64,000 bases of DNA from Methylophilus medardicus (GCF_006363955.1 NZ_CP040948.1:2232001-2296000), one strand, 5' to 3'; positions 55,283 to 63,158 are shown, counted from the first letter of the stretch. A program made the numbers and translations. Notes: generated from the letters alone by a model not told the origin.

Positions 55283-55765
55283 TTACTCGTTACCTGTGGT
55301 GCCTACATTGCTGTTACTGCGAATGAAAGCAATTACTTTCAATAATTCATCTGGTTTGATGCCATCATCTGGAGCCATCAAGCCAAAGCCTTTAGCGCCC
55401 ATGCCGCCGTTCGTACCATGCCAAATCGTTTCAAACATACCTTTGTTTGTCACATTTTTTGCATAACGGAAGTTCGCACCAATCAAGCCAGGTCCGACAG
55501 CACCTTCACCTTTACCGCCATGACAGGCGACGCAGGAGTAGAGGTTAAAAATCTTTTTGCCTTTTTTGATGGCTTCTTCGTTACCAATGTAAGGGTTCTT
55601 ACCAGTAGCCAAGAATTCTTTTGAAGCGTCTGTATCAAACAATGCTTTGTCGATATTGATGGTTGAGCCGTCTTGAGTGGCTGATAATGTGATCTCAGCC
55701 ATCGCACCTGTGGCAAATGCCATCAAGGAAACCAACAATGCTGATTTAAATGTGTTGCCTAACAT
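55283..55765 (-). CDS. xoxG: Cytochrome c electron acceptor of XoxF
   Basis: A 160-residue periplasmic cytochrome c with a cleavable signal peptide (LLVSLMAFATGAMAE) and one haem-binding motif SCVACHGG near 81. The axial methionine is probably in GFGLMAPDDG. XoxG (cytochrome cL type) takes electrons from XoxF and passes them to the terminal oxidase branch. AGGAG lies six bases before the ATG. It is separated from xoxJ by about 225 bases holding a terminator, so it should have its own promoter. Confidence 0.88.
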   Translation of the reverse strand: MLGNTFKSALLVSLMAFATGAMAEITLSATQDGSTINIDKALFDTDASKEFLATGKNPYIGNEEAIKKGKKIFNLYSCVACHGGKGEGAVGPGLIGANFRYAKNVTNKGMFETIWHGTNGGMGAKGFGLMAPDDGIKPDELLKVIAFIRSNSNVGTTGNE

Positions 55766-55907
55766 GTTTTCTCCTAATCCTAAACAAAATGAGCAACGCT
55801 AACTGATGAACCTAAAACAATTAACGCATGCACATTTAACGAATCGTTCCAGAAACGGTTGACGAATATTTCTGAAAAAAATTACAGAATGTTTCACTAA
55901 GCCATCT

Positions 55908-55948
55908 CAAAACAAGGCCACGATTCTACTGTGTTTCTATGGCCTTGT
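55908..55948 (-). terminator. Terminator after xoxJ
   Basis: CAAGGCCA (55913-55920) and TGGCCTTG (55940-55947) pair perfectly; on the minus strand the second arm is followed by TTTTG. The loop is 19 bases. The T-run is short, so efficiency is uncertain. Confidence 0.6.
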
Positions 55949-55990
55949 CATTACCAACTGCCTGTTTTTAAAACTTTTTCATCTTCAGTG

Positions 55991-56869
55991 TTATTTTTTG
56001 TAGACGCTATCTCCTTCAACGACTGGCACAGTTGGAATGCCGTAATCCTTGAGAATTGCATTAATTTTATCTTTATTGCGCTCTAAAGACTCATTGATTA
56101 GTTTCATGCGGTCTTTATCCTTCATACGAACGGCCACTGAGATGTTCCAATACTCTTTACCCTTCAAATTAACCTTGTTGTACTCAGGAATCAAGCGGAC
56201 TTCTAGCGGTACTTTAGATTGTTTGGCATAGTAGCCTGCAATCGGACCCCACATGACGGCCACATCAATGTCACCCTTGACCAGGTCATCGATAATAAAG
56301 CTGGTTGGTAAATTCAAATCACGTTGCAAACGGTAAGGTCTTGCATTGGTCATCAAATTAAAGTCGTTCAAAGGGATCGTTGCTGGGCTTTTGTCCACAA
56401 TGCCGATAATGCCTTTTTTCAAATCTGGTGAATCCCAATTTGTAATGTCGTAATTGCTATCTTTGCGCCAAACAAACACATGGCCTGAACGGTAGTATGG
56501 CTTCGACGTACGCAAACCATCAAAATCAGAGGTCATACCGATAATGACATCACAGCGCATCGCATTAATCGTATTACGCAAAAAGCCCTGACGGTTGTAG
56601 GCATATTGATAAGTCAGTTTTTTACCAAGATCATCTGCCAAAACCTGCGCAATTTTGTCTTCAAACCCTTCTAATTTGATGTTTGAATATGGCATATTGT
56701 CTGGATCTGAACAGACTTTAAATTCTGATTCATCCGCAACGCGGCGGACTTCACCGATGCGGCCTTCATCCGGATTAATCGACGGAATATCGATCTCTTC
56801 CGCAAACACCACACCTTGTGTGGCAAACAGCATCGCAAACGCACCCAGTAAATTCCATGTAGTTCTCAT
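55991..56869 (-). CDS. xoxJ: XoxJ/MxaJ-like periplasmic binding protein
   Basis: A 292-residue solute-binding-protein (family 3) fold protein with a signal peptide (LLGAFAMLFATQGVVFAE). Conserved MxaJ/XoxJ signatures are FKVCSDPDNMPYSN near 50, GFEDKIAQVLADDLG near 68, and CDVIIGMTSDFDGLRTSKPYYR (in parts near 107-128). The protein is needed for methanol dehydrogenase function in this family; binding to XoxF and help in its activation have been proposed. AAGGATG precedes the ATG. It lies behind the xoxF terminator. Confidence 0.88.
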   Translation of the reverse strand: MRTTWNLLGAFAMLFATQGVVFAEEIDIPSINPDEGRIGEVRRVADESEFKVCSDPDNMPYSNIKLEGFEDKIAQVLADDLGKKLTYQYAYNRQGFLRNTINAMRCDVIIGMTSDFDGLRTSKPYYRSGHVFVWRKDSNYDITNWDSPDLKKGIIGIVDKSPATIPLNDFNLMTNARPYRLQRDLNLPTSFIIDDLVKGDIDVAVMWGPIAGYYAKQSKVPLEVRLIPEYNKVNLKGKEYWNISVAVRMKDKDRMKLINESLERNKDKINAILKDYGIPTVPVVEGDSVYKK

Positions 56870-56969
56870 TTTGACTTCATCCTTATTGTGATTGTGTCTT
56901 GTCGTTTTTGGAGCCTACCTTTGCTCAAAAGTTCTACCGACCTACGACAAAGTGAATCATCTTATCTTG

Positions 56970-56999
56970 AATGCGTTTTGATTTGTAGCAAAACGCATT
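56970..56999. repeat. Perfect 11-bp inverted repeat upstream of xoxJ
   Basis: AATGCGTTTTG (56970-56980) and CAAAACGCATT (56989-56999) with an 8-base loop lie between the xoxF terminator and the xoxJ start, about 100-130 bases before the ATG. There is no T-run long enough for a terminator. It may be an operator of xoxJ or an mRNA end protector for xoxF. Confidence 0.7.
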
Positions 57000-57039
57000 T
57001 AATTTCTGTGAACGCTGTTTTGATTCATGAATATCATGA

Positions 57040-57069
57040 AAAAAAACACCCTGCCGAAGCAGGGTGTTA
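57040..57069 (-). terminator. Strong terminator after xoxF
   Basis: On the minus strand AACACCCTGC-TTCG-GCAGGGTGTT is a perfect 10-bp stem capped by the stable TTCG loop and followed by TTTTTT. It lies about 44 bases after the xoxF stop. Confidence 0.95.
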
Positions 57070-57112
57070 AGGAGTCAACGTATTACTACGTGTAAATTAA
57101 GACTAGCTTAAA

Positions 57113-58978
57113 TTACAGTGAGAAAACGTTCAGTGCACCGCCGCCAGGAGCAGCGTTGTACTTGGTCAACTCTTTGTAACCACCAGCAGCACCCAGTGCG
57201 TCTGTGTCGTTGGTCATACCCAAGTTCATCGCAACACCAGCCCAACCGCCGATACCGGACAGTACGCCAACGTATTGTTTACCCTTGTTGCCGTATGTGA
57301 ATGCATTACCAATCACGCCGGAACCAACTTGGAATTTCCACAGTTCTTTACCGCTTTGTGCATCAACAGCTTTGAACCAACGATCCAAAGTACCGTAGAA
57401 CACGATGTTAGAAGCTGTAGTCAAAGCACCGCCCCAAGCAGAGAACTTCTCTTTGTTGTACCAAACTTTTTTGTTGGTCATTGGGTCGTAAGCACCGAAA
57501 CCGCCCATCACGCCGTCTGGACCAGCAAACATGGTCAATGTAGCACCAACCCATGGTTGACCGGCAACGTATTTGGACTCAACTGGCTCGTATGTCATAC
57601 ATACGTGGTTCAATGGTGTGTACATCAAACCAGTTTTTGGAGAGTAAGCAGCAGGCTGTTGGTCTTTAGTACCTAAAGCAGCTGGGCAAACACCCTTAGC
57701 GTTGTAGTCTTGGTGAGTAGAAGCAGATGCCAATTTATCAGGTACACCTGTTTTCAGGTCAACACCAGTTGCCCAGTTAACGAATGGATGCACTTTTTCA
57801 GCAGCAACCAATGTACCGTTACCAGCTTGCCATGTGTAGATGAAGCCGTTACGGTCATGGTGCCATGCGTATGTTTTGCCACCTTTGTCGAACAGGATTA
57901 CTTCGTTAATACCGTCGTAGTCCCACTCATCGTGTGGAGTCATTTGCATGCCCCATTTAGCCACGCCAGTGTCCAAATCACGAGCAAAAATTGTCATAGA
58001 CCATTTGTTGTCGCCTGGACGTACATCTGGGTTCCATACGGATGGGTTACCAGTACCGTAGTAAACCAAGTTTGTACGTGCATCATATGGCCACCAGCCC
58101 CATACGGAACCGCCACCATGTTGCCAGCCGTCTTTAACAGCTTGTGGTTTCAACCATGTACGTGTACCCAGTTCTTTTTCGCCGCCTTTGATTTGATCAG
58201 CAGCAACAGCTTTGAAAGAACCACCTTGTTTGTTACCACCGTTTACGTCTTGGTAAACTGACAGTGCGCTGTAGGATGGGTTTTCTTTGTTGAAGTCAGC
58301 ACCGATCAATACTTCGCTGTCTGGACCTGTAGAGAAAGCTTTCCATGCCAGTGAGCCGTCTTTCAGGTTGTATGCTGCGATAAAGCAACGTACACCGAAT
58401 TCAGCACCTGAACAACCTGTCAGAACTTTGTCTTTGATTACGTGTGGAGCATTGGTGTTAGTAGCACCGACTTTTGGATCAGTGTTTTTAACATCCCAAA
58501 CTTTAGCACCAGTTTTCGCATCTAAAGCAACCAACATACCGTCGTTTTGTTGCAGATAGATTTTACCGTCGCCGTAGCCCAGACCACGTGAAACGTTGTC
58601 ACAGCACAAAACTGCTTGAACGCTTGGGTCTTGTTTAGGGAAATAAGACCAAACGATTTTTTGATTGTCGTTCAGATCCAAAGCGTATACGTTGTTTGGG
58701 AAAGCTGTGTGAACGTACATCATGTTGCCCACAACAACTGGTGAACCTTCGTGACCACGGTTTACACCGGTTGCGAATGTCCATGCTGCTTTCAGGTTTT
58801 TAACGTTACCCTTGTTGATTTGTGCCAAGGCGCTGTAACCGTTGTTGTTATGCTGACCACGTGGATGTGCCCAGTTGTTTGCATCTTTCAACGCGGCTTC
58901 TTGGTCAGCTGCTGCGAAAGCAACCAGTGGCAATGCTGCTACCAGACCGAGGGCCAGTTTGATTTTGTTAACTTGCAT
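57113..58978 (-). CDS. xoxF: Lanthanide-dependent methanol dehydrogenase XoxF
   Basis: PQQ-containing periplasmic enzyme oxidising methanol. The 621-residue protein has a signal peptide (LGLVAALPLVAFAA) and an eight-bladed propeller with WAHPRGQHNNNGYSAL near 36. Key residues are the adjacent cysteines 125-126 that form the disulfide by PQQ, the metal ligands Glu193 (GAEFGVR) and Asn311 (GTGNPS), and the catalytic Asp353 in HDEWDYDG. Asp355, two residues on, marks the lanthanide-binding XoxF type; calcium MxaF enzymes have alanine there. No mxaI gene is nearby, as expected. I start at MQVNKIKL (58978), with GGAG about eight bases upstream; the frame extends four codons to a TTG. It has its own promoter and terminator. 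An insertion around residues 235-270 is longer than in MxaF. The XoxF subclade (4 or 5) was not determined. Confidence 0.96.
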   Translation of the reverse strand: MQVNKIKLALGLVAALPLVAFAAADQEAALKDANNWAHPRGQHNNNGYSALAQINKGNVKNLKAAWTFATGVNRGHEGSPVVVGNMMYVHTAFPNNVYALDLNDNQKIVWSYFPKQDPSVQAVLCCDNVSRGLGYGDGKIYLQQNDGMLVALDAKTGAKVWDVKNTDPKVGATNTNAPHVIKDKVLTGCSGAEFGVRCFIAAYNLKDGSLAWKAFSTGPDSEVLIGADFNKENPSYSALSVYQDVNGGNKQGGSFKAVAADQIKGGEKELGTRTWLKPQAVKDGWQHGGGSVWGWWPYDARTNLVYYGTGNPSVWNPDVRPGDNKWSMTIFARDLDTGVAKWGMQMTPHDEWDYDGINEVILFDKGGKTYAWHHDRNGFIYTWQAGNGTLVAAEKVHPFVNWATGVDLKTGVPDKLASASTHQDYNAKGVCPAALGTKDQQPAAYSPKTGLMYTPLNHVCMTYEPVESKYVAGQPWVGATLTMFAGPDGVMGGFGAYDPMTNKKVWYNKEKFSAWGGALTTASNIVFYGTLDRWFKAVDAQSGKELWKFQVGSGVIGNAFTYGNKGKQYVGVLSGIGGWAGVAMNLGMTNDTDALGAAGGYKELTKYNAAPGGGALNVFSL

Positions 58979-59142
58979 ATTGATCTCCAAAGTTAGTACT
59001 AAGGGTTTAATATAAGTACACGTTAAATTTTGCCAACACTAGGATTAGCAAACCAAATTTCCCGCATACTTTTCACTCTAGAGACAAGGGAGAAATTCCT
59101 GAAACATCTGAGAATTTATCACTTGCCGTCTGTGAGGATTGC
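58979..59142 (-). promoter_or_regulatory. Long 5' leader of xoxF
   Basis: About 158 bases lie between the predicted transcription start (near 59136) and the ATG. A hairpin can form from TTTGCTAA and TTGGCAAA on the minus strand (plus-strand arms 59045-59052 and 59028-59035) with one G-T pair. The leader has no gene. Its length would allow post-transcriptional control. Confidence 0.45.
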
Positions 59143-59171
59143 AATATAGAACAATTTGTTTTCAATTGCAA
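59143..59171 (-). promoter_or_regulatory. Probable xoxF promoter
   Basis: On the minus strand TTGCAA (59166-59171), exactly 17 bases, then TATATT (59143-59148). The 11-bp repeats begin four bases upstream of the -35 box, a position used by activators that touch RNA polymerase. Confidence 0.65.
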
Positions 59172-59175
59172 CAGT

Positions 59176-59197
59176 TTGGTTACAAATTGGTTACAAT
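59176..59197 (-). promoter_or_regulatory. Tandem 11-bp repeats upstream of the xoxF promoter
   Basis: On the minus strand ATTGTAACCAA and TTTGTAACCAA follow each other directly and differ by one base. They lie at about -40 to -61 from the predicted start. A matching pair is in the fdsG/moaA gap at 44710-44731. The half-site resembles the TGTAAC core of OmpR-type sites. Confidence 0.65.
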
Positions 59198-59283
59198 TTT
59201 CGAGAAATATTTTTTTGCATTTTTATGCAACTTTTCTGTAATTTAAATTATCATTTAAAATCATATAGTTAATAAAAAATCTC

Positions 59284-60234
59284 ATGACCAACTTTAGCCT
59301 CTATCCAGAATGCCAGCCATTTACAAGTTCACATATTGTGGTGAGCCCGTTACATTCCATCTATGTTGAACAGTGCGGCTACCCAAATGGCGTGCCTGTT
59401 CTGTTTTTACATGGCGGCCCCGGTAGTGGATGTAATCCCGGCCAAAGACGATTTTTTGACCCAAGCCACTATCATATTATTCTTTTCGATCAACGCGGTT
59501 GTGGCCGCAGCCTGCCTGCTGGTGAAACCACCGACAACACTACGCAAGACTTGGTCAACGATATCGAACGCATCCGAGCCCATTTAAACATTGAGCGCTG
59601 GCATGTATTTGGTGGCTCGTGGGGCAGCACCCTTGCCCTAGCCTACGCCAATCACCACGCGCAATCTGTCATCAGCCTCACTTTGCGCGGTATCTTTTTA
59701 AGCAGGCAACATGAAATAGACTGGTTCTTGGGACAAGTATCCTTGTTTTTTCCAGAGGCATGGCAGCAGTTACTGGCGCCAGTCCCAGCCAGCCATCGGG
59801 AAAATGTCCTGGCCTACTATGAAACGCAGGTGTTTGATACCGATACTGCGGTGAGCATTCCTGCCGCCATTCGCTGGAACGCTTTTGAATCAAGCATCAT
59901 GAGCCTGCTGCCCAAAGCAGACAATGCTGAGGTGAATGGCGTTATCGAACTCGGCCGGGCACGCGTACAGATACATTATATTGCGCACCTATGCTTTGTG
60001 AATGGTGCAGACATGCTAGAGGCGGCCGCTAAGCACTTGCGCGATATCCCGACGACCATTGTGCAGGGGCGTTACGATATGGTCTGCCCACCGCAGACCG
60101 CTTGGGAGCTCAGCCAACGCTTGCCGCAGGCGACACTGGTGATGGTACCGGATGCCGGTCACTCCGCCATGGAAACCGGCACCTGTCAGGCCTTGCTGAG
60201 CGCCACTGAGCGCTACAAGCAACTCAGCGCTTAA
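59284..60234 (+). CDS. pip: Proline iminopeptidase
   Basis: Alpha/beta-hydrolase that removes N-terminal proline from peptides. The 316-residue protein has the oxyanion-hole motif HGGPGSGCNPGQRRFFDP near 39, FDQRGCGRS near 76, and the nucleophile serine in GGSWGSTLALAYA near 113. The acid is in VQGRYDMVCPP near 262 and the histidine in PDAGHSAMETG near 292. All three catalytic residues are present. Length fits the family (about 315). It is divergent from xoxF, with a 300-base AT-rich gap between them. Confidence 0.93.
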   Translation: MTNFSLYPECQPFTSSHIVVSPLHSIYVEQCGYPNGVPVLFLHGGPGSGCNPGQRRFFDPSHYHIILFDQRGCGRSLPAGETTDNTTQDLVNDIERIRAHLNIERWHVFGGSWGSTLALAYANHHAQSVISLTLRGIFLSRQHEIDWFLGQVSLFFPEAWQQLLAPVPASHRENVLAYYETQVFDTDTAVSIPAAIRWNAFESSIMSLLPKADNAEVNGVIELGRARVQIHYIAHLCFVNGADMLEAAAKHLRDIPTTIVQGRYDMVCPPQTAWELSQRLPQATLVMVPDAGHSAMETGTCQALLSATERYKQLSA

Positions 60235-60246
60235 TCATTCCACCCG

Positions 60247-61551
60247 ATGCCGTCTCGTATGTGGGTAACGGGGAAACAATGCTGGCAAGCGCTGCAGCGG
60301 CAATTTTCTGCGCTTAGTTATTGCACGCCGTTGTTCGTATTAAAAACGACCTGGCAAGGAGTGAGCCGTCACCGGCTGATGAGCTTATCTGCCGCTTTAT
60401 CGTTTTATGCCTTGTTTGCATTGATTCCGCTGATTGTGCTGATCTTTTTTTTGATCAGCCATTTGGTGTATTCGTCAGATTACGCCATTGTTAAGCTGGC
60501 GATTCTCACCAGCAATTTATTGCCCGAGTTCAGCCAGCGCATCATGATAGAAGTCTATGACAATACCCGCACCCAGGCGGCCTGGGGCGCAGTGGGGTTT
60601 TTTGTACTTTTATGGACGATCATGCCACTGGCTGCACACATGCGCGCCAGTTTTTATCAAATTGCCAGTCGTCGAGATGTGCCGTCTTTCTGGCATAAAA
60701 AATTACACGATATAGTGGCTGTGCTTGGTGTGTTACTGGTTTTCTTCCTGTTTACCGCTGCAGGCTTTGTGCTGGAATCGATCATTCTGTTTCTAGCGAA
60801 TCACTTGCCCTCGGCATTGATCAACCAGGTTGGCACGCTACTGTCATTAAGCTTGACCACGCTATTGATTGCTGGCTTCTATCATACGTTTTGCCCCCTC
60901 AAGGTGGATTGGCGACATTTGCTACTCTCTGCATTACTCACCGCCACGCTTTGGATGCTCATGCGACCCGCGTTTGGCTTGTTCTTAAGTGTGAACAAAA
61001 GTTTTGGTGCCGTGTTTGGCAGCATGAAAGCGATGTTTGTGTCGATCAGCTGGCTTTACGTTAACTTTGCCGTATTCTTAATAGGCATTGAGCTGTTAGT
61101 GACGCTGAAACAAAAGGATATGTTGCTTTTGAAAGGGCTATTTGAGGATTTACCGAACCAGCAGCATTATTTGCAGGCGCTCATGGGCAAATTTGGCAAA
61201 ACCTATGCGCGCGGCGATTACGTATTTCAACAAGGCAATGCGCAACATCACTCTTATTATAGGGTGGTTGCAGGCACATTACATTTAACGCAACGACAAG
61301 CAGACGGCAGCGAACACGCCATACGCATCCTGCAAACTGGTGATTTTTTTGGCGAGATTGCTATGGTTTCTGCCCAAGCGGTGACCGCTAGCGCCATCGT
61401 GGTTTCAGAACGAGCATCCGTGATTGAGATTGACGCCGCGTGCATGGAAAACTTGTTACAGGATGATCCACAGATTGCGGTTCGATTGCTCAAAAGACGC
61501 ACCCAGCATGCAGCGCTTATCAATACGCACGCGCCCATCACAGACTCTTAA
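60247..61551 (+). CDS. YihY/BrkB-like membrane protein fused to a cNMP-binding-like domain
   Basis: A 434-residue protein. Residues about 40-300 are a YihY/UPF0761 (formerly 'RNase BN') domain with six hydrophobic spans and the conserved start RHRLMSLSAALSFYALFALIPLI, quoted in part, plus ALLTATLWMLMRP and NKSFGAVFGS. Residues about 312-420 form a cyclic-nucleotide-binding-like domain (YARGDYVFQQGNAQ, then GDFFGEIAMVS). The phosphate-binding cassette has the FGE glutamate, but the arginine of the usual R-S/T-A triplet is replaced (TASAIV), so cAMP binding may be lost or altered. YihY proteins usually lack this domain. It follows pip by 12 bases. Confidence 0.82.
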   Translation: MPSRMWVTGKQCWQALQRQFSALSYCTPLFVLKTTWQGVSRHRLMSLSAALSFYALFALIPLIVLIFFLISHLVYSSDYAIVKLAILTSNLLPEFSQRIMIEVYDNTRTQAAWGAVGFFVLLWTIMPLAAHMRASFYQIASRRDVPSFWHKKLHDIVAVLGVLLVFFLFTAAGFVLESIILFLANHLPSALINQVGTLLSLSLTTLLIAGFYHTFCPLKVDWRHLLLSALLTATLWMLMRPAFGLFLSVNKSFGAVFGSMKAMFVSISWLYVNFAVFLIGIELLVTLKQKDMLLLKGLFEDLPNQQHYLQALMGKFGKTYARGDYVFQQGNAQHHSYYRVVAGTLHLTQRQADGSEHAIRILQTGDFFGEIAMVSAQAVTASAIVVSERASVIEIDAACMENLLQDDPQIAVRLLKRRTQHAALINTHAPITDS

Positions 61552-61652
61552 AACGCCAGTATTGCCGCCGCTTGCGCTAAATCAATGCAAGCAATCATTG
61601 CGGAATTGTAATATATGTTACAAAATTGTAACTATGTTTGGAATTCTGCATC

Positions 61653-63158
61653 ATGGCTATCTCACTTCCACAAACCATTAATTCATTGATACAACAATTG
61701 AATCAAGGCCAATTCGCCGCGGTGATTCAACAAGCGCGACCATTAATTGCGCAATACCCGCGTGAGTTTGTGTTGCATCATTTGTTGGCGCTGGCACTCG
61801 ACCAAAGCCAACAGTATGCGCCCGCCGCCGAGGCCTATCTGGCGGCACTTAAATTGAATCCGAATGCAGCTGAATTATGGTTTAACTATGCCATTGTACA
61901 AACTCAGTGCCAGGCATTTGACGCGGCCGAACAGGCTTATCGCAAAGCCATTGCCTTGAATCCACAGTTTTTTGAGGCGCATGGCAATCTGGGCACGCTG
62001 TTACAAAAGCAAGGCCGCCTTGCCGAAGCGGTCACCAGCTACCAACAAGGATTACGCATCCAGCCACAAGATGCACGCGGTCATTTCAACCTAGGGACGG
62101 TGTTGCGCGATCAAGGACAATTGCAAGCAGCAGTGGCAAGTTATGAACGAGCGATTGCGCTCTTCCCCAACTATACCGATGCTTACAATAACCTAGGCGA
62201 AACTTGGCGCGATCAGGGTGACATGACCAAAGCAGTCGGGTATTACCAAGCGGCCCTGCAACGGAATCCACAACATGCCGGTGCCAATTACAATATGGGC
62301 GAGTTTTTATATTTGGCAAAGCGGTTTGAAGAAGCGATTCCTCACTTTCAGGCTTCGCAACTGGATGACTGGCAATCCAGAGTCTTGTATTGTCTGTATC
62401 GTGGCGAAAAATTCGATGGCTTTAAGCAATTGCGCGACGAGATCATCAAGCAAGGACCTCATACCGCGCCATTTATTGCAACGCTTTCGACACACTACAG
62501 CCTCAACCACGGCGAACCAGACCCTTATCAATTTTGTCCTGACGGCTTATCGTTTGTCTATCATCGCCCACTACCCGAACTCGCGCCAGGGAGCCCATTG
62601 TTAGCTGAGCTGCTTTTGAACATTGCGCAAGCAGATATTGCTGAGCGTAAGCAGGCGCGCCTCACCAATGGTAAGCAATCTGCTGGCAATTTATTTAAAC
62701 GCCCCGAAGCAGCTTTTAGAGCATTGGCCGACATAGTCAAACGCGAATTTCGACTGTATCAATTGCAATTTAAGGACGCTGAATGTGCGCTGATCACGCA
62801 TTTTCCTGACACCCTAGAATTCACCAGCTCTTGGTACGTCAAGATGCAAAAAGGCGGCCATCTAGACGCCCACATTCATGAAATCGGCTGGCTGAGCGGT
62901 GCAGTCTACCTAGCCATGCCAGAAACCGCTGACCCTCAAGAAGGGGCTTTTGAATATGGCACGCATGGCGATCAATACCCGCAATTGCAGCGCGAATTTC
63001 CGACCCGCTTCATTAAACCGGCGGTCGGCGATATTGTCTTGTTTCCTTCTTCACTGTTTCACCGAACCATTCCCTTTCATGCCGAAGCTGAGCGTATTTG
63101 TGTCGCATTTGACTTAAAACCTGCCGCACATCTCACCATGGCAAGAAGCCAATATTAA
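61653..63158 (+). CDS. TPR protein with C-terminal 2OG-Fe(II) oxygenase-like domain
   Basis: A 501-residue protein. Residues about 1-245 contain at least six TPR repeats (for example AAELWFNYAIVQTQCQAFD; AHGNLGTLLQKQGRLAEAV; RGHFNLGTVLRDQGQLQAAV). After a linker, residues about 390-495 look like a 2-oxoglutarate/Fe(II) oxygenase of the Oxy_5 type. Candidate iron histidines are in HLDAHIHEIGWLSGAVYL (H407/H409) and LFPSSLFHRTIPF (H470), with an arginine in ERICVAFDL for 2-oxoglutarate. The target is unknown; TPRs suggest a protein partner. I start at MAISLPQ (61653). TGTTACA and TTGTAAC elements lie just upstream. Confidence 0.8.
   Translation: MAISLPQTINSLIQQLNQGQFAAVIQQARPLIAQYPREFVLHHLLALALDQSQQYAPAAEAYLAALKLNPNAAELWFNYAIVQTQCQAFDAAEQAYRKAIALNPQFFEAHGNLGTLLQKQGRLAEAVTSYQQGLRIQPQDARGHFNLGTVLRDQGQLQAAVASYERAIALFPNYTDAYNNLGETWRDQGDMTKAVGYYQAALQRNPQHAGANYNMGEFLYLAKRFEEAIPHFQASQLDDWQSRVLYCLYRGEKFDGFKQLRDEIIKQGPHTAPFIATLSTHYSLNHGEPDPYQFCPDGLSFVYHRPLPELAPGSPLLAELLLNIAQADIAERKQARLTNGKQSAGNLFKRPEAAFRALADIVKREFRLYQLQFKDAECALITHFPDTLEFTSSWYVKMQKGGHLDAHIHEIGWLSGAVYLAMPETADPQEGAFEYGTHGDQYPQLQREFPTRFIKPAVGDIVLFPSSLFHRTIPFHAEAERICVAFDLKPAAHLTMARSQY

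Noticed and set aside
57710-58261. Long open frames on the plus strand inside xoxF
   Set aside because: They are antisense shadows produced by the codon use of a highly expressed gene; no family pattern or ribosome site.
57113-58978. Calcium-type MxaF methanol dehydrogenase
   Set aside because: The residue two after the catalytic aspartate is aspartate (WDYDG), not alanine, and no mxaI or mxaG set is adjacent.
61605-61632. ATTGTAA, TGTTACA and ATTGTAAC elements just before the TPR-oxygenase gene, as a third copy of the xoxF/fds repeat
   Set aside because: The elements are partly inverted and about 20 bases apart rather than tandem at 11, and one lacks the final C. The region is AT-rich, so chance matches are likely.
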